Assembly (NCBI GenBank): GCA_944349895.1
Contig: CALVNQ010000005.1
Location: 1-59,464 of the forward strand
Direction of reading: 5' to 3'
Length of the DNA stretch: 59,464 nucleotides
Source: an uncultured Clostridia bacterium
Lineage (GTDB): Bacteria > Bacillota > Clostridia > Christensenellales > UBA1242
Part shown: one piece after another, positions 9,128-17,884 of the stretch
How positions within the stretch are numbered: position 1 is the first letter of the stretch
Layout of the letters: each line of letters begins with the position of its first letter
The notes under the pieces: model-generated
Databases searched by the model: none
The model's input: the letters and a program-made list of their open reading frames with translations, nothing else
Told to the model about the DNA's origin: nothing
Translations under genes and position numbers: made by a program

Positions 9128-10216
9128 ATGGGTACAATTATTCTTAATGTCGTTATTGTTCTTGGTATAATTATTGCTGGAGGATTTTTAATATTTTTCC
9201 TTGGAGATCTTTTAATTTCTATCATAGATCCAAAAGGGGAAGAAGAAAGAGTTAAAATGAAGAGAAAGGCATCTTCAAAAAAATTTGTAGAAAAATTGGC
9301 AAAACTTCCTGAGGAAGATGTTGAAGAGATCAAAGACGATAACCAATTTGTTAGCGAAGTTTTAGAAGAGGTCTCTCAAGAAGAAAATGTTGAAAAGAAG
9401 GAAGAAATTGTCCCTGTGGTTGAGGATTATGTGCCTCAAGATTTAGTTGAACAATCAGAAGAGACTTCTCAATTAGATAAACTTGCTGAAGCAAGGAAAG
9501 CCCTTGAAAAAAGGAAAGAAGAAATTTTAAGGCGCATGAGAGAATCTATTGAAAATGATGATGTTGAGACAGAAGATTCTGATGATGACGATGATGTAGA
9601 AGATGAAGTTGAAGAAGAACAGAAAACCGAAGGGGGAGTTGTTTTAGAAGACAGCATTGAAAATGTAATAGAGGAAAATGTTGTTCTTAACGATGAAGAA
9701 GATTCTCAAGATCAAGATGATAACAACAATACTTCCGAAGAAGAATCTCAAGTGATTACTGAAGATAAAGCAGTACCAGTTAATCTTATGTCTGAAGAAG
9801 AATATTTAAAACAACTTGCTGAATTACAAACAAGATTAAGGGAAAATGAAAAAGAGCTAAAAGAGTGTAAAAAAGAATATATTCCTCTTGCTAAAATTAA
9901 CAAAACTCTTGCAAGAGATGAAAAGAAACTCAACAGGAAAGAAGCTATTGTAGCAAAGCAAAAAGTTATGCTTTATGGGGTTAACAATTATGAAGACCTT
10001 GATGAAGATAAAGCTAAGAAACTAGCTGAAGAACTTGATCTGCTTGATGGCCTTAAACTTTCTGTTCAGCATTGCCATGACGTTATGGACGCAAACAAAG
10101 ATCGTTTCCCTATTTTAGAGAAAATGTATAAGATTTTGAAAAACCAAAACGAACAACTTAAGGCAGACATAGAAGAAATTGAGGAAGCATTAAAAAAATT
10201 AAAGAATGGCAAATAA
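9128..10216 (+). CDS. acidic membrane-anchored coiled-coil protein, unknown function
   Basis: 362 residues. One N-terminal hydrophobic segment (about 3-33) is followed by a long Glu/Asp-rich, low-complexity cytoplasmic region (about 60-220). The C-terminal ~130 residues are rich in Leu, Lys and Glu and predicted coiled coil (LAELQTRLRENEKELKECKK). AAGGGG precedes the ATG. It lies between ssrA and a terminator, facing rplL. No family is recognised. The shape suggests a scaffold or tether at the membrane, which is inference. Confidence 0.8.
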   Translation: MGTIILNVVIVLGIIIAGGFLIFFLGDLLISIIDPKGEEERVKMKRKASSKKFVEKLAKLPEEDVEEIKDDNQFVSEVLEEVSQEENVEKKEEIVPVVEDYVPQDLVEQSEETSQLDKLAEARKALEKRKEEILRRMRESIENDDVETEDSDDDDDVEDEVEEEQKTEGGVVLEDSIENVIEENVVLNDEEDSQDQDDNNNTSEEESQVITEDKAVPVNLMSEEEYLKQLAELQTRLRENEKELKECKKEYIPLAKINKTLARDEKKLNRKEAIVAKQKVMLYGVNNYEDLDEDKAKKLAEELDLLDGLKLSVQHCHDVMDANKDRFPILEKMYKILKNQNEQLKADIEEIEEALKKLKNGK

Positions 10217-10248
10217 AAAACATCTGATTAAATCAGATGTTTTTTTTA
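10217..10248. terminator. bidirectional terminator between convergent genes
   Basis: A 12-bp stem (10217-10228 with 10232-10243) and TAA loop, with A and T runs on both sides. It can serve the acidic protein gene on the plus strand and rplL on the minus strand. Confidence 0.9.
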
Positions 10249-10277
10249 CACAAAACAAAAAATTTTTATTTGGTTAA

Positions 10278-10655
10278 TTACTTAAGTTCTACTGTTGCGC
10301 CAGCTTCTTTAAGTTTAGCTTCTATTTCTTTAGCTTCTGCTGTTGGAACGTTTTCTTTAATTGTGCTTGGTGCATTATCTACAAGAGCTTTTGCTTCGCT
10401 AAGTCCAAGACCTGTGATTTCTCTAACAACTTTTATAACTGCAATTTTGTTTGCGCCAGCTTCTTTAAGAGCAACTGTGAATTCACTTTTTTCTTCAGCT
10501 GCAGCAGTAGCAGCACCCGAAACAGGTGCGGCTGCGACAGCAACTGGAGCTGCTGCGCTAACTCCAAACTCTTCTTCAAGAGCTTTTACAAGATCACTTA
10601 CTTCAACTATTGTAAGTTTTTTAATTTCTTCAACAAGATTTTTAATATCTGCCAT
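10278..10655 (-). CDS. rplL: 50S ribosomal protein L7/L12
   Basis: 125 residues with the standard order: an N-terminal dimerisation helix ([19 protein letters not shown]), an Ala-rich hinge (about 35-55) and the C-terminal factor-binding domain ([20 protein letters not shown]). The protein forms the flexible ribosomal stalk that recruits translation GTPases. AGGAGG lies about 8 nt upstream. It is the second gene of rplJ-rplL, 19 bp after rplJ. rpoB, the usual downstream gene, is not here: a convergent unrelated gene follows. Confidence 0.98.
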   Translation of the reverse strand: MADIKNLVEEIKKLTIVEVSDLVKALEEEFGVSAAAPVAVAAAPVSGAATAAAEEKSEFTVALKEAGANKIAVIKVVREITGLGLSEAKALVDNAPSTIKENVPTAEAKEIEAKLKEAGATVELK

Positions 10656-10674
10656 TTTAATTTCCTCCTATCTA

Positions 10675-11190
10675 TTATTTTTCAGCAACTGCTTTAAGAG
10701 CAATTGCAAGTCCCTGAACGGGAGCATTGAGAACTCTAGCAAGCCCACCGATAGGGCCCATAAGACTCCCAAGAAGTTTCGCAACAAGCACTTCTTTGCT
10801 TGGAAGTTTTGCAAGAGCTTCAATTTCCTTGCTTTCAACGTACTGACCATTAAGTAAACCAAATTTAATACTTAACTTTTTAGTTTTGTCAACATAGTCG
10901 CATACAATTTTTGCTTGTGCAACTTCATCTTCATAACCAAAAGCTACGGCACTTGTGCCTTCAAGATGTTTTTCGGCACCTTTAATTCCGAGTTCGTTAA
11001 GTGCAAGGAGCATCAATCTGTTTTTATAAACTTTATATTCAGCGCCATTTTGTCTGAAAGCTTTACGCATTTGAGTGTCTTCTTCAACAGTAAGACCTTT
11101 ATAGTCTACAAAAGTTACAGATTTAGCTTTTTGAAGTTTTTCTTTTATTTCTTGGACTATTTGTTTTTTTGCTTCAAAATTAGCACTCAT
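10675..11190 (-). CDS. rplJ: 50S ribosomal protein L10
   Basis: 171 residues, normal length. KKQIVQEIKEKLQKAKSVTF and VDYKGLTVEEDTQMRKAFR are the family N-terminus. The C-terminal helix that binds L7/L12 dimers is present (GLARVLNAPVQGLAIALKA). It anchors the stalk to 23S rRNA. GGAGG lies before the ATG. It is transcribed from a consensus promoter through an L10-type leader (see below). rplK and rplA are not upstream; leuS diverges instead. Confidence 0.98.
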   Translation of the reverse strand: MSANFEAKKQIVQEIKEKLQKAKSVTFVDYKGLTVEEDTQMRKAFRQNGAEYKVYKNRLMLLALNELGIKGAEKHLEGTSAVAFGYEDEVAQAKIVCDYVDKTKKLSIKFGLLNGQYVESKEIEALAKLPSKEVLVAKLLGSLMGPIGGLARVLNAPVQGLAIALKAVAEK

Positions 11191-11227
11191 GTTTCCTCCT
11201 TATAGATTTTTTTGTTTTGTGTTCCTA

Positions 11228-11350
11228 AAAAAAATCTCTTGCGCCAAAGAAAAAGGGCAAGAGAGAATTATCACTTTTTTCCTTTTTCCTCGGCAAGCAT
11301 GTCTGAAGACATTTACGACAAAGCACTTGCTGTCTATGGAAAGATTTATT
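11228..11350 (-). promoter_or_regulatory. ribosomal protein L10 leader with attenuator hairpin
   Basis: The minus-strand 5' UTR of rplJ is about 165 nt. It contains a conserved-looking purine and AGCAAGTGC/CTTGCCGAGG segment (about 11345-11290). A terminator-like hairpin follows: TCTCTTGC (11264-11257) pairs with GCAAGAGA (11242-11235) and a U-run of eight follows. This matches the known L10-leader logic, where L10 or the L10(L12)4 complex binds the leader and lowers expression of its own operon. The attenuator stem is directly visible. L10 binding is inferred from the known family. Confidence 0.75.
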
Positions 11351-11362
11351 TTAGACTGTTAT

Positions 11363-11391
11363 ATTATAATCTTTTTTTTTGATAATGTCAA
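11363..11391 (-). promoter_or_regulatory. consensus sigma-A promoter of rplJL
   Basis: Perfect TTGACA (11391-11386), 17-nt spacer and perfect TATAAT (11368-11363) on the minus strand. It is among the strongest promoters in the window, as expected for ribosomal proteins. Confidence 0.9.
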
Positions 11392-11433
11392 CACTTTTTA
11401 TCACTTTTTATGATTTACTTTTAAATTATATGT

Positions 11434-11462
11434 TTGACTTTTTTAATCTTTAATGCTAAAAT
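11434..11462 (+). promoter_or_regulatory. sigma-A promoter of leuS
   Basis: TTGACT (11434-11439), 17-nt spacer and TAAAAT (11457-11462). Transcription would start near 11469. That places the in-frame ATG at 11453 upstream of the transcript and supports the start at 11492. No T-box leader is seen. Confidence 0.8.
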
Positions 11463-11491
11463 TTAAGTTGAATTTTAAGGAGTTTTTAACT

Positions 11492-13927
11492 ATGGATTAC
11501 GCTAATATAGAAAAAAAATGGAATGAAAAATGGGAAAGAGATGGTCTTTATCGTTTCGATGAAAAGAATTTAGATAAAAAATATTATTTACTTGAGATGT
11601 TTTCTTATCCAAGTGGTTTAAATTTACATTTGGGTCATTGGTGGAATTTTGGGCTTTCTGATAGCTTTGGTCGTTTTAAGAGAATGCAAGGATATAATGT
11701 TTTTCAGCCTATGGGGTTTGATAGTTTTGGTTTGCCTGCTGAAAATTATGCTTTAAAAACAGGCATACACCCTGAAGATTCCACATTGCGAAATATCTCT
11801 GTAATGGAAAATCAACTTAAAAATATAGGGGGAACTTTTAATTGGGAATATGAGTTGATAACTTGTAAACCAGAATATTATAAATGGACACAGTGGTTGT
11901 TTGTTCAGTTATATAAAAATGGGTTGGCTTATCAAAAAGAAGCTCCAGTTAATTGGTGCCCTTCTTGTAATACAGTTATAGCAAATGAACAAGTGGTTGA
12001 AGGTGTTTGTGAAAGATGTGGAACCGAAGTGATAAGAAAAAATATGAAACAATGGTTTTTCAAAATCACAAATTATGCTGAAAGACTTTTATTGGGGTTA
12101 GATAATCTTGATTGGCCACAAAAGACCAAACTTTTACAAAAAAATTGGATTGGTAAATCTATTGGCTGTGAAGTTGATTTTAAAACTGAAGATGGTCAAA
12201 ATACTTTAACCGTGTTTACTTCAAGGGTGGATACAATTTTTGGGGTGAGCTGGCTTGTGATTGCACCTGAACACCCTTTGCTTTCAAAGTTAGTTACACC
12301 AGAAAATAAGGCAAATGTAAAGGAATATGTTGAAAAAGCTGCAAAGAAAGATGAGATTGCAAGATCTAGCACAAATAATGAAAAAACAGGGGTGTTTACA
12401 GGCACTTATGTCATCAATCCGTTAAATGGAAACAAAGTCCCTCTTTTTGTCGCAGATTATGTTATTGCTTCTTATGCAACGGGTATTGTTATGGGAGTGG
12501 CTGCTCATGATGAAAGAGATTATGATTTTGCAAAAGTTTATAATGTCCCAGTTGTTCAAGTTATTCAACCACTGAATGAAGGAAAAGTTGATTTGCCTTA
12601 TGTTGAATATGGTAAATTAATTAATTCAGGAGAATTTGACGGTTTGACGAGTGAAGAAGCAAAAATTAAAATAGTTGAGAAACTTGAAAAAATTGGGGCA
12701 GGAAGAAAAAAAGTAAATTATAAATTAAGAGATTGGTCTGTTTCAAGACAGAGATATTGGGGGTGTCCAATTCCTATTATTCATTGTCCTAAATGTGGAG
12801 CCGTTCCTGTCCCAGAAGAACAATTACCTGTTTTATTGCCTAGAATTCATGATTATAAGCCAGAAGGTGAAGGGCCTTTAGGGAAAGTTGAAGAATATAT
12901 GTCTGTCAAATGCCCTGTTTGTGGTCAAAATGCAAGAAGAGACCCTGATACTTTAGATGCTTTTGTTTGTTCGAGTTTTTATCAACTTAGATATCCAGAT
13001 GTTCACAATGATAAACAAATTTTTTCAAGTGAAAAGATAAATAAAATTTGTCCAGTGGACACCTATGTAGGGGGAGTAGAACATGCGACTGCTCACCTGT
13101 TATATTCGAGGTTTGTAACCAAGTTCCTTTATGACTTAAATTTAATAAATTTTGACGAGCCTTTTAAAAGGCTTGTTCATCAAGGTATGGTTTTAGGAAG
13201 TGATGGTAAAAAAATGTCAAAGCGTAATGGTGGGAAAACAGCAGATGAGTACGTGAATGAATTTGGAAGTGATGCTTTAAGGTTGACAATGATGTTTTCA
13301 ATGAATTATGTTGATGGGGGGCCATGGAATGATGAGGGGCTTAAACATATGACTGCTTTCATGGATAGAATTGACAGAATAGTTTCAAAATGGGCGAGTT
13401 TGGATGGAGAAAACAATTCACAGTTAAACAGAAAAGAAGAACAAGATTTAGAATATGCAAGAGCTTATTGTGTTAAAGAGATGACAGAAAGCTTTGAAGT
13501 TTTTTCATTCAACACAGCTATTGCAAGGCTCATGGAACTTGTTAATGCAATGTATAAATATGATAAATTCGAATTAAAAAATAATGTTTTAGCAAAAAAT
13601 GTTGCACTAGATGTAATAAAATTGATAGCTCCAGCTGCTCCGCATTTCGCAGAGGAATTATGGCAAAATGTGGGCGAAAAGTATTCTGTTCATAACCAAA
13701 AATATCCAGTTTATGAAAAATCAAAACTAATTAGAGATTCGGTAGAGGTTGTTTTACAAGTTAACAGCAAGATTGTCGCTAGAATGGAAATCCCTTCTTC
13801 AAGCTCTAATCAGGAAGCTATAGATTTTGCTAAGTCTAATGAAAAAATTAAATCTTTGATTGATGGTAAAAATATCATTAAAGAAATTGTTGTGCCAGGT
13901 AGATTAATTAAAATTATTGTTAAATAA
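11492..13927 (+). CDS. leuS: leucyl-tRNA synthetase
   Basis: 811 residues from the ATG at 11492, which has AAGGAG at 11477-11482. Class I signatures are the HIGH-type LNLHLGHWWNF (near residue 40) and the KMSKR loop in GSDGKKMSKRNGG. A Zn-binding pair CPSC...CERC sits near residues 155-180, and the CP1 editing insert follows (TSRVDTIFGVSWLV). It charges tRNA-Leu with leucine and proofreads. Length and domain order are normal for bacterial LeuRS. An upstream in-frame ATG (11453) would add 13 residues but precedes the predicted transcription start. Confidence 0.97.
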   Translation: MDYANIEKKWNEKWERDGLYRFDEKNLDKKYYLLEMFSYPSGLNLHLGHWWNFGLSDSFGRFKRMQGYNVFQPMGFDSFGLPAENYALKTGIHPEDSTLRNISVMENQLKNIGGTFNWEYELITCKPEYYKWTQWLFVQLYKNGLAYQKEAPVNWCPSCNTVIANEQVVEGVCERCGTEVIRKNMKQWFFKITNYAERLLLGLDNLDWPQKTKLLQKNWIGKSIGCEVDFKTEDGQNTLTVFTSRVDTIFGVSWLVIAPEHPLLSKLVTPENKANVKEYVEKAAKKDEIARSSTNNEKTGVFTGTYVINPLNGNKVPLFVADYVIASYATGIVMGVAAHDERDYDFAKVYNVPVVQVIQPLNEGKVDLPYVEYGKLINSGEFDGLTSEEAKIKIVEKLEKIGAGRKKVNYKLRDWSVSRQRYWGCPIPIIHCPKCGAVPVPEEQLPVLLPRIHDYKPEGEGPLGKVEEYMSVKCPVCGQNARRDPDTLDAFVCSSFYQLRYPDVHNDKQIFSSEKINKICPVDTYVGGVEHATAHLLYSRFVTKFLYDLNLINFDEPFKRLVHQGMVLGSDGKKMSKRNGGKTADEYVNEFGSDALRLTMMFSMNYVDGGPWNDEGLKHMTAFMDRIDRIVSKWASLDGENNSQLNRKEEQDLEYARAYCVKEMTESFEVFSFNTAIARLMELVNAMYKYDKFELKNNVLAKNVALDVIKLIAPAAPHFAEELWQNVGEKYSVHNQKYPVYEKSKLIRDSVEVVLQVNSKIVARMEIPSSSSNQEAIDFAKSNEKIKSLIDGKNIIKEIVVPGRLIKIIVK

Positions 13928-14017
13928 TAAATATATATAATATATATTGTCGTTTAATATCAATTAATGTTGACTTATAATATTTATTATGTTAGTATAT
14001 ATATGTAAATAAAGATT

Positions 14018-14980
14018 ATGAATTTCAAAAGAATAAGATACAATTTAATCGTGATAGGACTCATTGCTCTTGTATGTTGTTACATTGGCACGAGTTTCTT
14101 TTTAAATCAAAATCAGAATATTAACGTTAATCAGGGTAATACTCTTGAACAAGATCCAATTTTTAAACCAGATGATAATGAAGAAGAGAATTTTGAAGAT
14201 GATGAAAGCATTGTTGATGCAGACATACCAACTGATGCCTTCAAATTGGTCGAATATGCTTTGGATATTTTAAATAATGGAACAGGCTATACGAGTACTT
14301 TTGAGTCGGTTATTTCAAATACAGCCGCTGGAGTTTCTGCTAAACAAAATTTGGTAGGTAGTGTTAGTAAGGGTATAAATTCTAAAGGTGAAAAAGTTGC
14401 CGTTGAACAAAACTATTACTATTCTAACGAAACGGGTATGGCAAGTGGAATGGTTGCAAATTATTTTTTAGGTTTCTACACAAATTTAGATTCTAATCTT
14501 ACTCAAGTTGTTACAACAAATGATTATAATTATTCAGAGAAAACATATGATGTGGCTTCTGCAACCAGGAATGAAATTTTAGATACTGAAACGGTTAGAG
14601 AAGAAAGAAAAATTTTATTAACAGATGGATTGCCATTTAAAATTTCTAAGTCAAGTGCTAAGTTGGTTGAAGATACTTCCGATAAGAATTATAGGTATTT
14701 AACTTTTAAAATTTCTAAGTTGGATTCATTATCAAAAAATTTCATAGATTTTTATACAACAACTGGGCAAATAAGTAATGTAAAATATAGCGAAATAAAA
14801 ATTATATTTAAAATAAACAAAAATACTGGTTATTTAAATATGCTAAAAAGAGAAGAACTGTTTTCTGCCACAGCAACGGGTATACCTGTTTTAGGAAACG
14901 TTTCTGTTAATTCATCTGTTGTAACTTATCAAACTTTTAAAGATATGAACACAGAAGTAATCTTGTCAGATTCATTATAA
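14018..14980 (+). CDS. membrane-anchored extracellular protein, paralogue A
   Basis: 320 residues. One N-terminal transmembrane anchor (about 9-30) is followed by an acidic linker (DDNEEENFEDDESIVDAD) and a beta-rich extracellular domain. It aligns by eye with the next gene: FKLVEYALDILNNGTGYTSTF against IDLINYALNIYNKGAGSSSTF, similar YYY segments, and matching C-terminal INKNTGYLNMLKREE against INKSNGRLKRLIREE. TTGACT-N17-TAGTAT at 13970-13998 is a plausible promoter; the ribosome binding site is weak. Function unknown. The two genes form a tandem duplicate pair with a 35-bp gap. Confidence 0.8.
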   Translation: MNFKRIRYNLIVIGLIALVCCYIGTSFFLNQNQNINVNQGNTLEQDPIFKPDDNEEENFEDDESIVDADIPTDAFKLVEYALDILNNGTGYTSTFESVISNTAAGVSAKQNLVGSVSKGINSKGEKVAVEQNYYYSNETGMASGMVANYFLGFYTNLDSNLTQVVTTNDYNYSEKTYDVASATRNEILDTETVREERKILLTDGLPFKISKSSAKLVEDTSDKNYRYLTFKISKLDSLSKNFIDFYTTTGQISNVKYSEIKIIFKINKNTGYLNMLKREELFSATATGIPVLGNVSVNSSVVTYQTFKDMNTEVILSDSL

Positions 14981-15015
14981 TAGGATAATAGGACAAGCAT
15001 CAGTAAAAGGATAAT

Positions 15016-16104
15016 ATGAAAGGAAGAACAATTAAATATTATTTAGTACTTTGGTTTATGATTATTCTTTCCGGCGTATATCTCGGAATAAGCTTTTTTT
15101 CGACCTCTTCTTATGCAGATACGCAATTACCTTCTGTAGATAACCCTATAGCTGGCTTGGAACCAGATGATGATATCCAGGAAGGAGAAGATGGGGACAG
15201 TGGTAGTAGCGAAGCAGTTGTTTTACCTGACGATCCAATTGATCTTATAAACTATGCGTTAAATATTTATAATAAAGGTGCAGGCAGTTCATCGACATTT
15301 ACTTATATTGTTGAAAATAAAGGTTCTTTTCAAGGAATGGCTTTAACTGCTGTTCAAAATATAACTGGGAATATTTATCGAAGTGGTAGCGAGTCATTGG
15401 AAGAAGCATATTTTTATTATGATAATGTGCCTCAAATTATAGTTGATAATCAACTTGTTAAAAAAGAATATAGAGCTATTAATGTTGATACAGATAAAGA
15501 TGAAGTTATTGCAGTTGGTACAAAGGATTTTGATTTAAATTCAAGGACATATAACTTAAATTCGTCTTCTGCTTATAAAAAAACATACACTGTTGAAAAA
15601 GCAGTTTCAACTTATAAAGTAATTTATTCTATGGAGTTTCCTTTAGAGATTAATAAGAATACTGTAAACGTGACAAGTAATGACACAAGAACTAGCAAAT
15701 ATTACTATATAATTTCGGTGTCATATAAGCTTGAAAAATTACCGAGTTTTTTGAATGATTATTATTTAGCAAATTCATCATTGCAAGCAGCAACCTATTC
15801 GAAATACAATTTTACATTTGTTATAAATAAATCTAATGGACGGTTGAAAAGACTTATAAGAGAAGAAAATTTTATAACTTATGGCTTGTGGGGGACGGTT
15901 AAGATAGATTCTAAGGCCACTTTTCAGCAAGATTTTAATGTTATGGATAAAGAAATTGAAGTGAAGAAACCTTATCTCGATTTTATTGAGGAGCCTAAAG
16001 ATTCAAATGTGTCTGAAGCACCTGAGGTTGCTGATAAGAATAATGCTGAACAACAAATGGATGGGGACACAGATAAGATTGTTATCGATGACAAACCAGA
16101 ATAA
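15016..16104 (+). CDS. membrane-anchored extracellular protein, paralogue B
   Basis: 362 residues and a clear paralogue of the preceding gene. It has an N-terminal transmembrane anchor (about 8-30), an acidic linker and the same extracellular fold. It carries an extra acidic C-terminal tail of about 45 residues (EEPKDSNVSEAPEVADKN). AAAGGA precedes the ATG. A terminator follows. No known domain is recognised. A cell-surface role is inferred from topology only. Confidence 0.8.
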   Translation: MKGRTIKYYLVLWFMIILSGVYLGISFFSTSSYADTQLPSVDNPIAGLEPDDDIQEGEDGDSGSSEAVVLPDDPIDLINYALNIYNKGAGSSSTFTYIVENKGSFQGMALTAVQNITGNIYRSGSESLEEAYFYYDNVPQIIVDNQLVKKEYRAINVDTDKDEVIAVGTKDFDLNSRTYNLNSSSAYKKTYTVEKAVSTYKVIYSMEFPLEINKNTVNVTSNDTRTSKYYYIISVSYKLEKLPSFLNDYYLANSSLQAATYSKYNFTFVINKSNGRLKRLIREENFITYGLWGTVKIDSKATFQQDFNVMDKEIEVKKPYLDFIEEPKDSNVSEAPEVADKNNAEQQMDGDTDKIVIDDKPE

Positions 16105-16112
16105 TAACATAA

Positions 16113-16142
16113 AAAAACACATTGATTTCAATGTGTTTTTTT
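16113..16142. terminator. bidirectional terminator between convergent genes
   Basis: A stem of 13 bp (AAAAACACATTGA with TCAATGTGTTTTT) with A and T runs, between genes converging from 16104 and 16148. Confidence 0.85.
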
Positions 16143-16147
16143 AATAT

Positions 16148-16822
16148 TTATTTAATTTCATTTTCTTCTTCGTTTTCGTTTGATTCTTCTTTTATTTCTT
16201 CAGCATTTTCTGTATTTTCTATTGGATCCTGTATTTCAACATTTTCTTCAATTATTTCGTCAGAAGATTCTTCATTTAATTTTTCTGATTCTAAGTTTGA
16301 CACTTCATCAAATGTTATTTCTTCAATTTCGTTTGTTATCTCATCTTGTTCTTGAATCTTTTCATTTTCATCTTCATTTTCATCTTCATCATCTTCTTCT
16401 TGAATTTCTTCGTTAATTATTTCTTCATTTTCATTGTTGCCTACATTTTCATCATTTTGAATTTCATCAGATTGACTTATTGTTTCTTCTTCGATTATAT
16501 TTTCATTTACTTTGTTTTTCTTTATAAGATAAGCAATTATGATTGAAATTAATGTTAATGCAAATCCACAAGCTATTGACAATAAAATTATATATAATTC
16601 TGAAGAATTAAATACTCCACATGCTGCGAACACACTTGCGAACCAAAATATATATGTCATCATTGGTATAACCAAAACAAAAATTGTTTTTGTTATGTCA
16701 CTTTTGTAGGCATTGGGTTTTTTTAATGTGTAAAATATTGTTGCTAGTGATAAAATTGAAAATACGATTGCTAAAACAAAGGTTGTAAGTTGAAATGGTG
16801 TTAATAAGTTAAGATTTATCAT
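16148..16822 (-). CDS. membrane protein with a long acidic cytoplasmic tail
   Basis: 224 residues. Three hydrophobic helices (about 10-32, 43-68 and 75-100) are followed by KKNK and then a tail of about 110 residues that is nearly half Glu/Asp (EEDDEDENEDENEKIQEQDE). GGAGG lies before the ATG. Function is not recognised. The tail may bind cations or basic proteins; this is a guess from composition only. Confidence 0.75.
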   Translation of the reverse strand: MINLNLLTPFQLTTFVLAIVFSILSLATIFYTLKKPNAYKSDITKTIFVLVIPMMTYIFWFASVFAACGVFNSSELYIILLSIACGFALTLISIIIAYLIKKNKVNENIIEEETISQSDEIQNDENVGNNENEEIINEEIQEEDDEDENEDENEKIQEQDEITNEIEEITFDEVSNLESEKLNEESSDEIIEENVEIQDPIENTENAEEIKEESNENEEENEIK

Positions 16823-16897
16823 TATTTACCTCCATATATGCTTTATTTTAACATAAATTGTGTTGTTTGTCAATATTTAAATTTAAATAAAATTTGT

Positions 16898-16926
16898 TTG
16901 TTAAGTTTTATCTTATGTTGTATAAT
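16898..16926 (+). promoter_or_regulatory. predicted leaderless promoter
   Basis: TTGTTA (16898-16903), 17-nt spacer, TATAAT (16921-16926), then ATAAGC and the ATG at 16933. The expected transcription start falls on the start codon, and no ribosome binding site exists. Confidence 0.65.
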
Positions 16927-16932
16927 ATAAGC

Positions 16933-17832
16933 ATGACAAAAAAGAAGAAAATTATTACCATAGTTTCTATTTCTGTTAGTTTAGTGTTAGTTTTAACTGT
17001 ATGTCTTTTACTTGTTTTTTTGTTAAAACCACAAAAAGCTAACACAGTTTCTGTTATAAATACAGGACAGAACATTTATGTTAAATCTAGTGTTGCAGAG
17101 GGGGAGAAAACTTATAGATTCAAATTCGTTTCGGGCGATGAAATAAAGGAGTTTGACTCTTCTTCACATTTATTTGATATTACTAACTTACTTTGGAATG
17201 GTGATTTAAATTTCGGAGATAATTACAGCGTTTCGGTTTGTTATGTTGACTCATCGGGTATTTTAGCAGGAGATTATAGTGAAAGTGTTAATTTTGTCGC
17301 GCAAATAAAATTGGCGAGCCCAGAAGTTAGTATTGATGAACAGAATTTATTTTTAAATTGGGAAAATATACAAGGTGCAGATTTTTACTTTATAAATTAT
17401 TATGATGGCAATCAATTTGTAAAGATTAAATCTTATGAAACAAGTTTTGAGTTGTCGACAATAAAAGGTGGAGATAGGAATATTTACGTTACAAGTGCCT
17501 CAGAACATGAATATTTTTTAGAAAGCGAAAAGTCCAACACTTTATCTGTTCAAGTCATTCACGAATTGCTTGAATTTGACAGTGCTTTTTTAAATTCAGA
17601 AAATAAAACTATAACTATTTATGCTAACGAATTTATAGACGAAATTTTGCTTACGGTAGATGGAAAGCAGTATAAAATATACGATTTTGATATTATTCAA
17701 AATGATGGTGAATTTGAAATCACTTTTTCAATCAGTTTAATTTATAATTCAAATGCTACTTTTAAAGTGTCCCCAGTTGGAGATCTCTATAATGTTTTTA
17801 ATGGCGAACCAACTCTTGTAACTTTAACTTAG
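16933..17832 (+). CDS. membrane-anchored protein with fibronectin-III-like repeats
   Basis: 299 residues from the ATG at 16933. An earlier in-frame start at 16894 lies upstream of the predicted promoter and is rejected. A Lys-rich N-terminus and one transmembrane helix (about 8-32) precede an extracellular beta-rich part. SPEVSIDEQNLFLNWENIQG then DFYFINYYDG then NIYVTSAS has the spacing of an FN3 domain (Trp, Tyr and Leu core). Function unknown; probably exposed at the surface. It lies upstream of gerA but seems to have its own promoter. Confidence 0.75.
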   Translation: MTKKKKIITIVSISVSLVLVLTVCLLLVFLLKPQKANTVSVINTGQNIYVKSSVAEGEKTYRFKFVSGDEIKEFDSSSHLFDITNLLWNGDLNFGDNYSVSVCYVDSSGILAGDYSESVNFVAQIKLASPEVSIDEQNLFLNWENIQGADFYFINYYDGNQFVKIKSYETSFELSTIKGGDRNIYVTSASEHEYFLESEKSNTLSVQVIHELLEFDSAFLNSENKTITIYANEFIDEILLTVDGKQYKIYDFDIIQNDGEFEITFSISLIYNSNATFKVSPVGDLYNVFNGEPTLVTLT

Positions 17833-17851
17833 TATAATTAAACTTTCTTTT

Positions 17852-17884
17852 AAGCATACTACATCAAAAGGAAGGAGTATGCTT
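17852..17884 (+). promoter_or_regulatory. hairpin enclosing the gerA ribosome binding site and start codon
   Basis: AAGCATACT (17852-17860) and AGTATGCTT (17876-17884) are a perfect 9-bp inverted repeat. The Shine-Dalgarno purines sit in the 15-nt loop and the gerA ATG (17879-17881) is inside the right arm. The stem is followed by further Ts, so it could also terminate upstream transcription. The structure is visible in the sequence. Control of translation is inferred. Confidence 0.55.

Noticed and set aside
10237-10857. Plus-strand open frame opposite rplL and rplJ
   Set aside because: It is the antisense of two clear ribosomal protein genes and has a low-complexity Ala/Ser composition typical of a shadow.
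11453-11491. N-terminal extension of LeuRS from the ATG at 11453
   Set aside because: The start lies upstream of the predicted transcription start, and AAGGAG is spaced to the ATG at 11492.
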